The translations under genes and the position numbers were made by a program. A model generated the notes under the pieces. That model saw only the letters and a program-made list of their open reading frames with translations, had not been told where the DNA came from and did no database searches. Below are positions 1 through 4,419 of a stretch of 7,616 nucleotides of DNA, piece by piece. Origin of the DNA: Patescibacteria group bacterium (lineage in GTDB: Bacteria > Patescibacteriota > Minisyncoccia > Phycocordibacterales > UBA1006); NCBI GenBank assembly GCA_020428615.1, contig JAGQMO010000026.1, forward strand, positions 1 through 7,616, given 5' to 3'. Numbering within the stretch: position 1 is the stretch's first letter; each line of letters begins with the position of its first letter.

Positions 1-42
1 TTTCTAACCATCCCTTATTATTCATTTAATTTTTTATTGACT

Positions 43-696
43 ATGAAAAAAATTATCCATGTATCAGTAGCATTGCTTGCCGTTTTTGTGATTGGATTCT
101 CTGCTGTCTCAGTGTCAGCGTTAGAAAGTCACAATGAACTTGAGGCACGAATTACTGAACTACGAGCTGTGCACGCAGATTTGAAGGCACAAGTTGAAGC
201 GGGCGACATAACCATCGAGGAAGCTCGCGAACAGTGGCATGCGCTTATTGCTGAACTGCGAGCTGAAAAAGACGCGTTCTTTGAAAAAAAGCGAGCGCAA
301 ATTGAAGATCGGTATGAAACGTTGGCTGAACGAAATCCTGAGCGAGCAGAAATTTTAAAGGAGCACATTGATGCTATGCTCACTCGTCATCAAGAACGTG
401 TTGAGGAACGAGCCGAATTACGAGCCAAAGTTGAGGTCGGAGAAATTACCCGTAAAGAAGCACGTGAAATGAAAGTTGATTTTGTAAAAGATCAGCATGA
501 AAAATACCAAACAATTCGAGAAGATTTGAGAGACAAACGACAAGATCTTCGAGATGAGCGAATGGAGGATCGCAAAGAAAATCGCGATGAATACCAACTC
601 CCACCATTTCGCCCTGCAACGGGTTCAACCCGGCCAGTAGAGGTGAATCCGCTTGGTGTCAGAGGTGCATTCCAGGTTGGAGTTGACGCTGAATAA
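43..696 (+). CDS. Secreted, highly charged coiled-coil protein (hypothetical)
   Basis: The product is 217 residues from the ATG at 43. A TTG six bases upstream is in frame, but the ATG places the basic KK directly before the hydrophobic core. Residues 1-26 form a signal peptide (MKK, hydrophobic stretch, AVSVSA as probable cleavage site), so the protein is probably exported. Residues 30-185 are almost entirely Glu/Arg/Lys/Ala/Leu/Asp heptad-like sequence and should form a long helical coiled coil. The last ~30 residues are Pro/Gly-rich and low in charge. An internal repeat is visible: residues 47-65 and 126-144 share 11 of 19 identities around V-E-x-G-[DE]-I-T-x-x-E-A-R-E. No catalytic motif is seen and I do not recognise a family beyond this type of envelope coiled-coil protein. 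It converges on the nucleotidyltransferase gene across a shared terminator. No Shine-Dalgarno sequence precedes it. Confidence 0.8.
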   Translation: MKKIIHVSVALLAVFVIGFSAVSVSALESHNELEARITELRAVHADLKAQVEAGDITIEEAREQWHALIAELRAEKDAFFEKKRAQIEDRYETLAERNPERAEILKEHIDAMLTRHQERVEERAELRAKVEVGEITRKEAREMKVDFVKDQHEKYQTIREDLRDKRQDLRDERMEDRKENRDEYQLPPFRPATGSTRPVEVNPLGVRGAFQVGVDAE

Positions 697-697
697 T

Positions 698-723
698 AAA
701 AAAAACCGTTACTGGTTTTTTTT
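698..723. terminator. Bidirectional hairpin terminator between convergent genes
   Basis: Eight A plus CC (698-707), a six-base loop and GG plus eight T (714-723) form a perfect 10-bp stem that reads as an intrinsic terminator on either strand. It serves the coiled-coil gene on + and the nucleotidyltransferase on -. The minus gene's stop codon (711-709) lies in the loop. Confidence 0.8.
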
Positions 724-1131
724 ATTGCGGACAATACTTGATTTATATTGTTCTGGCTTGAAAGCTCCTATCTGGACTATGCGAAATTGATGGATGTTTT
801 GAATAGTGAGGAGTGCATCATACAGTTCATATTGGTCGTACCCAACGATAATAATATCTGGATGGTATCTTGTAATAGCTGACCATGTGCCAGAAGCTAT
901 ATCTCCTGGTACCACAATAAGATGGGGGAAAAATTCTTGAAGGTGTTGCATTCGCGTTTCAAGTTTTTCTGTTGGAGGACGTTTTTTCATTGCGGTAATC
1001 ACAGAATCTTGTGCGACAACAACAATAATGTTTGATCCATACTCCCCTGCTTCGTTTATGAGATATTCATGTCCTTTATGAATTCCGTCAAATGATCCAA
1101 AGAGAAGAACTGTTATTTCCTTCGATGTCAT
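709..1131 (-). CDS. Cytidylyltransferase-like (nucleotidyltransferase fold) protein, TagD/FAD-synthase type
   Basis: This 140-residue protein is a compact single-domain member of the HIGH-motif nucleotidyltransferase superfamily. The signature G-S-F-D-G-I-H-K-G-H lies at residues 12-21, with H18 and H21 as the nucleotide-binding histidines. R60 (ETRM) and the late K-S-S-I-V-R at 130-135 match the conserved basic and ISSTxIR-type positions. The length suits glycerol-3-phosphate cytidylyltransferase (TagD) or archaeal-type FAD synthetase; members transfer CMP or AMP from CTP or ATP to a phosphorylated substrate. The sequence alone does not show which, and a lipid/envelope or cofactor role is equally possible. 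It is probably cytosolic. The last five codons are supplied by the terminator stem. It is divergent from the VWA gene across 58 bp. Confidence 0.85.
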   Translation of the reverse strand: MTSKEITVLLFGSFDGIHKGHEYLINEAGEYGSNIIVVVAQDSVITAMKKRPPTEKLETRMQHLQEFFPHLIVVPGDIASGTWSAITRYHPDIIIVGYDQYELYDALLTIQNIHQFRIVQIGAFKPEQYKSSIVRNKKNQ

Positions 1132-1165
1132 ACATCGAGTGTACCCATATGTCTGTAAAAAACAA
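1132..1165 (-). promoter_or_regulatory. Promoter of the nucleotidyltransferase gene, probably leaderless
   Basis: On the minus strand TTGTTT (1165-1160), a 16-base spacer and TACACT (1143-1138) form a sigma70-like promoter. The -10 box ends six bases before the ATG, so initiation about 7 bases downstream falls on the start codon. No ribosome binding site is present. Confidence 0.45.
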
Positions 1166-1173
1166 ATGAATTA

Positions 1174-1189
1174 TGGTATAAATAATCGT
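1174..1189 (+). promoter_or_regulatory. Extended -10 promoter of the VWA gene, probably leaderless
   Basis: TGGTATAAA (1174-1182) is an extended -10 element whose hexamer TATAAA (1177-1182) ends seven bases before the ATG at 1190. A weak -35 candidate (TGTAAA, 1154-1159) lies 17 bases upstream. This geometry supports the 1190 start over the in-frame GTG at 1139 or ATG at 1166, which would lie upstream of the transcript start. Confidence 0.5.
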
Positions 1190-2404
1190 ATGGAAAAGTT
1201 CAATTTAGACAAATTTAGAAAAAAAGCCATCGCAACTGTGGCTGGAATTACCGCTGTGACTGGTATGCATGCAGGAAATCTTGAAACGAAAGGAGCTGGC
1301 GATCACGAGAAAAACCCTGCACAAACAACAGCCCCTGCTGAAACAAATACTGTTGAGGATTCAGCTGTCTATGATGCGACCAAGGATTTTGAAACGCGCA
1401 CAGGCGATCCTGTGGAGTCCAAAATTGAGGTATACACCATTGATGTATCTCGATCATTTAACTTTGAACGTGCGAAACTAACACCCGAAGAATTTGAGAA
1501 TGGAAAGAATATGCTCGTAGAACAAATGAAGCAACTCCCCTTCAAGGAATTGACAGTGACCATTGAGGTGAGCCGTAGCCCCGAAAAGGTCATTCCAGGT
1601 GGTTATGATGCCGGGCGCGGATGGGTAAATAACCTTGAAGATTTGGCAGAAGACACAGCTGAAGAAATTGAAGAAATGGTACAAGCTGCGGCGCAAGAGC
1701 TCGGAATTACTGTGACCACCACATATGCTCCATTTGAAGGTGGTGTTGATAAGAATAATCCAACACGTCACGCTACGGTTACGTTTAAAGAAACTGTTGA
1801 AAAACAAAACACCGAACACGAGAAGTATGAATCTGGGACGCAAGAAATCCTCGAAATGATAAGCAACAACCCAGAACTTGCTCCAATCTACAAAGCCGAT
1901 GTAGTGGTGCTTGATACCTCAGGTTCAATGACTAAAGACATGCAAGAAGCCCTTGATTTTCTTACATTGATTAATGAAAAAACTGGTAAAAAGATTAAAG
2001 TTATCAATCTCGAAGGTAAATCTAATGAAGCTCATGCGCGTACTTTGAAAAAGATTTTGGAAGGTAATGCATTAGTTATCAGCGATGAACCTGATTCAAC
2101 GATCCAAGAACTCTTTGCAGGTGATGCACGCCGTGATGCTGCCGAAACTAGTTACCGAGAATATATAGATGATTTCCTCTCTCGATCAAAAGCAACCTAT
2201 GCCATGCGTATTTTGAATCCAAATGAAGCAGAAGGAGGGTTTAAAGAATTTACTTTGAATGAACATCCATACGTTATGATGCCGCTTGATAAACGAGGAG
2301 ATAATCTCTCAGGAGGAGAGCGTACAAAAAAATGGTACGATAGCTTGCCGAATGATCTACAATCATTCGAAAAAAATTCTGATATCGCATCAACAACAAA
2401 TTAA
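1190..2404 (+). CDS. Exported VWA (von Willebrand factor A-like, MIDAS) domain protein
   Basis: The product has 404 residues from the ATG at 1190. A basic N-terminus (KFRKK) and a hydrophobic stretch (about residues 13-28) look like a signal peptide or anchor. A Thr/Glu-rich linker follows, then an alpha/beta region (about 75-205) with the twice-used motif V-S-R-S. The C-terminal half carries a VWA-type fold: beta strand then D242-T-S-G-S-M247 (the MIDAS DxSxS), and later a strand ending I-S-D299-E-P in the position of the usual metal-site Asp. VWA domains bind a divalent cation and mediate protein-protein contacts, usually outside the cytoplasm in proteins of this layout. Ligand and partners are unknown. 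The last ~60 residues are hydrophilic. Two hairpin terminators follow, so it is probably monocistronic. Confidence 0.75.
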   Translation: MEKFNLDKFRKKAIATVAGITAVTGMHAGNLETKGAGDHEKNPAQTTAPAETNTVEDSAVYDATKDFETRTGDPVESKIEVYTIDVSRSFNFERAKLTPEEFENGKNMLVEQMKQLPFKELTVTIEVSRSPEKVIPGGYDAGRGWVNNLEDLAEDTAEEIEEMVQAAAQELGITVTTTYAPFEGGVDKNNPTRHATVTFKETVEKQNTEHEKYESGTQEILEMISNNPELAPIYKADVVVLDTSGSMTKDMQEALDFLTLINEKTGKKIKVINLEGKSNEAHARTLKKILEGNALVISDEPDSTIQELFAGDARRDAAETSYREYIDDFLSRSKATYAMRILNPNEAEGGFKEFTLNEHPYVMMPLDKRGDNLSGGERTKKWYDSLPNDLQSFEKNSDIASTTN

Positions 2405-2427
2405 AAACAGCAAATGAGCTGCTTTTT
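2404..2427 (+). terminator. Intrinsic terminator, first of two after the VWA gene
   Basis: AAAAACAGC and GCTGCTTTTT flank a short AATGA-type loop directly after the stop codon. The stem has one bulged base and ends in a T run. Confidence 0.65.
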
Positions 2428-2440
2428 CTTTTATCAAAAC

Positions 2441-2466
2441 AAAAAGAGGCCCGAAGGTCTCTTTTT
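2441..2466. terminator. Second terminator after the VWA gene
   Basis: AAAAAGAGGCC (2441-2451), a CGAA tetraloop and GGTCTCTTTTT (2456-2466) form an 11-bp stem with one G-T wobble. The A/T-run symmetry makes it usable from either strand. Confidence 0.75.
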
Positions 2467-2558
2467 GCAGGATGATCATGGCTCAAAATATTACCACACA
2501 TTGGTGCTCGCCACTCACAATGACCATACTACACCATATGGATTTTTTGTCAAGCTTC

Positions 2559-2574
2559 TGGTAGACTGTTTACC
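2559..2574 (+). promoter_or_regulatory. Extended -10 of the Mrr-like gene, probably leaderless
   Basis: TGGTAGACT (2559-2567) is an extended -10 element. Its hexamer ends seven bases before the GTG start at 2575, matching the spacing at the neighbouring genes. No clear -35 box lies 16-18 bases upstream. Confidence 0.4.
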
Positions 2575-3162
2575 GTGAATGAAATTAAAAAAAGACCAGA
2601 AGAGAGGAAACAAAAAATCGAACGCATGTTTGTTACCATTTTTATTATTGTTTTTGGTCTTGTAACCTTTTCATGGTTGCACATTTTGAATTGGATATTT
2701 GCGCTGATTGTTTTGATCGTCTTGGTGTATGGAGTATATTATTTGCTCGTTACAATGAGACACCACGAGAGTTTTTCAGCCCTTCCTCGTCTCAAAGAGC
2801 TCGTTGCAATGGATCCTATTGTATTTAAACACACAATCTTTGATCTCTTTAAAGAGCACGGTTACGTTGGTAAATTGGCAATGCCCTCAAGTGATAATGT
2901 TGTAGATATGTGGATGCACAAAGACGGTATACAGTACGCAATCCAAGTTCAACATCGTTCACCACGAATGAGCATACGCGAAAAACACGTGAGGAATTTC
3001 TATGAATATATTCTCCATTTTAAAAATACAGTCGGTATTATTGTAACCACAAGTGATTTTACCAAAGTCGTATACTACTGGGATCGCCCGCGTGCTCACC
3101 GGTTACAATTGATTCCTGGACGTAAACTCGTCAGAATTATGTCAGGTTTTGAGTCACTCTAG
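2575..3162 (+). CDS. Membrane protein with Mrr-like (PD-(D/E)XK) restriction endonuclease domain
   Basis: The product has 195 residues from a GTG start. The first 17 residues are basic, then two hydrophobic segments at about 18-35 and 38-58 form a membrane hairpin, placing both ends in the cytoplasm. Residues 75-165 follow the Mrr catalytic-domain pattern: M-D-P-x-x-F-K-x-x-I-x-x-L-F-x-x-x-G-Y, then V-V-D111, then a strand I-Q-V-Q126-H-R128, then an I-I-V-T-T-S strand and F-T-K. In Mrr enzymes the strand usually reads V-Q-x-K, with the Lys catalytic; here Arg128 or His127 takes that place, so activity is uncertain. The family cleaves or binds DNA. Membrane-anchored versions are common but their role is not settled. 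It stands alone between terminators. An internal ATG at 2626 would delete the basic leader and start inside TM1. Confidence 0.7.
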   Translation: MNEIKKRPEERKQKIERMFVTIFIIVFGLVTFSWLHILNWIFALIVLIVLVYGVYYLLVTMRHHESFSALPRLKELVAMDPIVFKHTIFDLFKEHGYVGKLAMPSSDNVVDMWMHKDGIQYAIQVQHRSPRMSIREKHVRNFYEYILHFKNTVGIIVTTSDFTKVVYYWDRPRAHRLQLIPGRKLVRIMSGFESL

Positions 3163-3166
3163 AAAC

Positions 3167-3197
3167 GAAAAAAGACCCTAATACGAGGTCTTTTTTC
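3167..3197. terminator. Bidirectional terminator after the Mrr-like gene
   Basis: GAAAAAAGACC (3167-3177) and GGTCTTTTTTC (3187-3197) form an 11-bp stem with a nine-base loop, five bases after the stop codon. On the minus strand it directly follows the displaced copy of the tRNA-Arg 3' end, so it may be the original tRNA terminator. Confidence 0.8.
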
Positions 3198-3218
3198 ATG
3201 TGTCCATCCGCCGACTCG
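3198..3218 (-). repeat. Degraded second copy of the tRNA-Arg 3' end
   Basis: Read on the minus strand, 3218-3199 matches the tRNA-Arg T-arm/acceptor end plus the next few bases (3402-3381). The alignment has a two-base deletion and one substitution over 20 aligned positions. The copy lies 182 bp beyond the real 3' end. Nothing resembling the rest of a tRNA precedes it. Confidence 0.75.
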
Positions 3219-3230
3219 GTCAGGAGTCCT

Positions 3231-3250
3231 TATTTTTCTAAAGAAAAATA
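3231..3250. repeat. Short perfect A/T inverted repeat
   Basis: TATTTTTCT and AGAAAAATA form a 9-bp stem around a two-base AA loop, inside the insert behind tRNA-Arg. It could be a terminator or a cruciform. The insert behind tRNA-Pro has a different hairpin (AGCGAG/CTCGCT) in a comparable place. Confidence 0.5.
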
Positions 3251-3336
3251 TAGGCTCACGACCCTGACTCGGCTACGACTTCCCTCCGGTCAGTCGGCTT
3301 CGCAGCCTCCGTCTTTCTCGTCAGGCGATGTGAATT

Positions 3337-3381
3337 AAAACACAAAAGCCACAATACGTTCGTATTGTGACCTTGTGTTTT
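3337..3381 (-). terminator. Terminator of tRNA-Arg
   Basis: Outer arms AAAACACAA (3337-3345) and TTGTGTTTT (3373-3381) and inner arms CACAATACG (3350-3358) and CGTATTGTG (3361-3369) form a two-part hairpin with a TT loop. It starts a few bases after the tRNA discriminator base and ends in a T run on the minus strand. Confidence 0.75.
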
Positions 3382-3384
3382 GTG

Positions 3385-3456
3385 TCCACCCGCCAGGACT
3401 CGAACCTGGAATAACGGTTCCGAAGACCGTTGTGATATCCATTTCACCACAGGTGG
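3385..3456 (-). tRNA. tRNA-Arg (anticodon UCG)
   Basis: The 72-nt cloverleaf folds fully on the minus strand. Acceptor CCACCTG pairs with CGGGTGG (one G-U pair), D-stem GTGA/TCAC, anticodon stem ACGGT/ACCGT with loop CTTCGGA (anticodon TCG at positions 34-36), a four-base variable loop, and T-arm CCAGG-TTCGAGT-CCTGG. The discriminator is A and CCA is not encoded. The D-loop carries GGA, so A20, the classical bacterial arginine identity base, is present along with C35 and G36. It decodes CGA and probably other CGN codons. Confidence 0.93.
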
Positions 3457-3483
3457 ATGTGTTACTGTAAGAATAACGTACGT

Positions 3484-3511
3484 AGTATAGATTTTCTATT
3501 AAATTGCGCAA
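3484..3511 (-). promoter_or_regulatory. Promoter of tRNA-Arg
   Basis: On the minus strand TTGCGC (3511-3506), a 16-base spacer and TATACT (3489-3484) form a good sigma70-like promoter. Transcription would start near 3477 and leave a ~20-nt 5' leader for RNase P. Confidence 0.5.
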
Positions 3512-3697
3512 GCAACTAACTAGTTTTTTGCAGAAAGAAACACGCATAGTTTTGATTTTTGGCTTGTTCATACAACAGATGTAAAAAGGACACAATTGAT
3601 TACACATTATTGTGTTACACATATCAAAAAAATAACCGAGAAAACTCTTGTATCACAATACTTTTGACAAAGTCCATCTGTTTTGATTATTTTATAT

Positions 3698-3706
3698 TGT
3701 GGATAA
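3698..3706 (-). promoter_or_regulatory. Perfect DnaA box
   Basis: TGTGGATAA on + is the exact complement of the consensus DnaA box TTATCCACA. A single nine-base match can arise by chance, but it lies in AT-rich intergenic DNA about 100 bp from the parS-like cluster. Confidence 0.5.
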
Positions 3707-3808
3707 CTTGGGGTATAAGGGGGATAAAAGACACAAAGACATTGTCCTTTTTCAATTATGTCCTTTATAAATTAATGCCTGCCAAGATAGATTTTATTGA
3801 AAATTAAG

Positions 3809-3824
3809 TGTTTCACGTGAAAAA
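3809..3824. promoter_or_regulatory. parS-like site 1 (best match to consensus)
   Basis: TGTTTCACGTGAAAAA matches the ParB-binding consensus TGTTTCACGTGAAACA at 15 of 16 positions. It is the only copy in the cluster with the classical CACGTG core. Confidence 0.65.
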
Positions 3825-3832
3825 ATAAGGTA

Positions 3833-3848
3833 TGTTTCATATGAAACA
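3833..3848. promoter_or_regulatory. parS-like site 2
   Basis: TGTTTCATATGAAACA is a perfect 16-bp palindrome, extending to 18 bp (3832-3849). It differs from consensus parS only in the two central bases (CATATG instead of CACGTG). Confidence 0.6.
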
Positions 3849-3868
3849 TGTAAAATACTGTATTCTTG

Positions 3869-3877
3869 TGCTAAAAT
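3869..3877 (+). promoter_or_regulatory. Extended -10 promoter of yraN
   Basis: TGCTAAAAT is an extended -10 element with hexamer TAAAAT at 3872-3877. Initiation near 3884 gives a leader of only 2-3 bases before the ATG at 3887. parS-like site 3 covers the initiation point, so a protein bound there should interfere with transcription. Confidence 0.5.
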
Positions 3878-3878
3878 A

Positions 3879-3894
3879 TGTTTCATATGAAACT
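3879..3894. promoter_or_regulatory. parS-like site 3, over the yraN start
   Basis: TGTTTCATATGAAACT contains a perfect 14-bp palindrome (3880-3893) that includes the yraN start codon at 3887 and the expected transcription start. Confidence 0.6.
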
Positions 3895-4279
3895 TTTTAC
3901 TTCAAAAACACAAAAAATTGGAGCATATGGAGAAGATATTTGTGTACGATGGCTCAACAATAATGGTTTTCGCATTATAGAAAGAAATTACACACGTCCT
4001 GTTGGTGAAATTGACATTATTGCTCTGAAAGATAATACGCTTCATTTTATTGAGGTGAAAAGTGTTTCATGTGAAAACACTGATACTATTTCTCATCAAG
4101 CAGTCTACAATCCTGCTGAGAATGTTACACGCGAAAAAATACATAAGTGTTACAAAACAATTGCTACCTATCAAAAAGAACATAACGTTTCATATGAAAC
4201 ACAATTTGATGTTTACTTGGTATACATAGATCAGAGAAATATTAAACATAAAATTGAGCGTATTGAGAATGTTTTCTAG
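3887..4279 (+). CDS. yraN: YraN/UPF0102 family protein (PD-(D/E)XK nuclease fold)
   Basis: The product has 130 residues from the ATG at 3887; an ATG at 3878 would add three residues but directly abuts the -10 box. Family landmarks appear in order: G-A-Y-G-E16-D near the N-terminus, L-x-x-x-G-F-x-I-x-x-R-N, G40-E41-I-D43-I-I-A, and F-I-E56-V-K58. These match the UPF0102 pattern, whose D...ExK residues form a PD-(D/E)XK nuclease-like site. Length (usual ~115-130) is typical. Biochemical function is not established for most members; a role in DNA processing or repair is inferred from the fold. The gene is unusual because two parS-like palindromes lie inside it, one coding V-S-C-E-N just after the ExK motif and one coding V-S-Y-E-T, with further sites over its start and just past its stop. 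Confidence 0.9.
   Translation: MKLFTSKTQKIGAYGEDICVRWLNNNGFRIIERNYTRPVGEIDIIALKDNTLHFIEVKSVSCENTDTISHQAVYNPAENVTREKIHKCYKTIATYQKEHNVSYETQFDVYLVYIDQRNIKHKIERIENVF
4063..4078. promoter_or_regulatory. parS-like site 4, inside yraN
   Basis: TGTTTCATGTGAAAAC keeps both half-sites, with one extra A in the right arm; AGTGTTTCA and TGAAAACACT pair around it. It lies in coding sequence immediately after the codons for the E-V-K motif. Confidence 0.5.
4186..4201. promoter_or_regulatory. parS-like site 5, inside yraN
   Basis: CGTTTCATATGAAACA contains a perfect 14-bp palindrome (4187-4200) within the coding sequence, read as V-S-Y-E-T. Confidence 0.6.
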
Positions 4280-4293
4280 TTTCATGTGAAACT
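4278..4293. promoter_or_regulatory. parS-like site 6, at the yraN stop
   Basis: AGTTTCATGTGAAACT overlaps the TAG stop codon. Its arms are perfectly inverted (extending to 4277-4294); only the central bases break symmetry. Confidence 0.55.
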
Positions 4294-4322
4294 ACTCTGA
4301 TTATCACCATTCTTCTCTTAAT

Positions 4323-4338
4323 TGTTTCATATGAAACA
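4323..4338. promoter_or_regulatory. parS-like site 7
   Basis: TGTTTCATATGAAACA repeats site 2 exactly over 16 bp, in the short convergent intergenic region. Two further half-sites in direct orientation (GTGAAAC at 4361-4367 and TGTGAAACA at 4369-4377) follow it. Confidence 0.6.
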
Positions 4339-4388
4339 TAGCTTTTATTTATAAAATAATGTGAAACTGTGAAACAATTTTTAAAAAG

Positions 4389-4412
4389 AAAAGCTGGTAC
4401 TAACCAGCTTTT
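4389..4412. terminator. Bidirectional terminator between yraN and the SDR gene
   Basis: AAAAGCTGG (4389-4397) and CCAGCTTTT (4404-4412) form a 9-bp stem with a six-base loop, seven bases beyond the SDR stop codon on the minus strand. Confidence 0.75.
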
Positions 4413-4419
4413 AATTAAA

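Larger units (their letters stand above)
3198..3384 (-). mobile_element. Candidate tRNA-targeting mini-element behind tRNA-Arg
   Basis: The unit on the minus strand reads: tRNA-Arg, terminator hairpin (3381-3337), an insert rich in short stems, then the damaged tRNA 3'-end copy (3218-3198). The insert contains a GGCT-GCGA-AGCC tetraloop hairpin (complement of 3296-3307), a 9-bp A/T hairpin at 3231-3250, and GTCAGG/CCTGAC arms. It shares CTGCGAAGCCG (3305-3295), a GGGTCG..TGAGC block and TGACCGA before the tRNA copy with the insert behind tRNA-Pro. No gene is carried, so any mobility would depend on an integrase elsewhere. A decayed tandem tRNA is an alternative, but no 5' half is visible. Confidence 0.45.
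3512..3877. other. AT-rich intergenic region, candidate replication origin
   Basis: No convincing gene lies between the tRNA-Arg promoter and yraN. The stretch is AT-rich and holds one perfect DnaA box (3698-3706), an adjacent G-rich run (3709-3722), an inverted repeat ACACAAT/ATTGTGT (3590-3596, 3609-3615), and at its right end the first parS-like palindromes. A DnaA box, AT-rich DNA and parS-type sites together fit a bacterial oriC. Against this, only one strong DnaA box is visible and no dnaA, dnaN, rpmH or parAB gene is in the window. An 82-codon open frame (3559-3807) has an implausible composition and is not called. Confidence 0.4.

Noticed and set aside
2478..2564. 28-codon ATG frame, and an overlapping frame reading L-V-L-A-T-H-N-D-H, before the Mrr-like gene
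   Set aside because: Both are very short; the second has no start without running back through the terminator. A gene remnant is possible but cannot be supported from sequence alone.
3256..3622. Minus-strand open frames across tRNA-Arg and the intergenic region
   Set aside because: They read through the tRNA and its terminator and have no start context.
3559..3807. 82-codon open frame in the intergenic region before yraN
   Set aside because: Composition is implausible (many Cys, Tyr, Ile and Thr in no domain-like order), there is no promoter or ribosome binding site, and the region reads better as origin/partition DNA.
3809..4377. CRISPR array or simple tandem repeat
   Set aside because: The repeats are 14-18-bp palindromes at irregular spacing, some in coding sequence, with no unit-length spacers and no cas genes.
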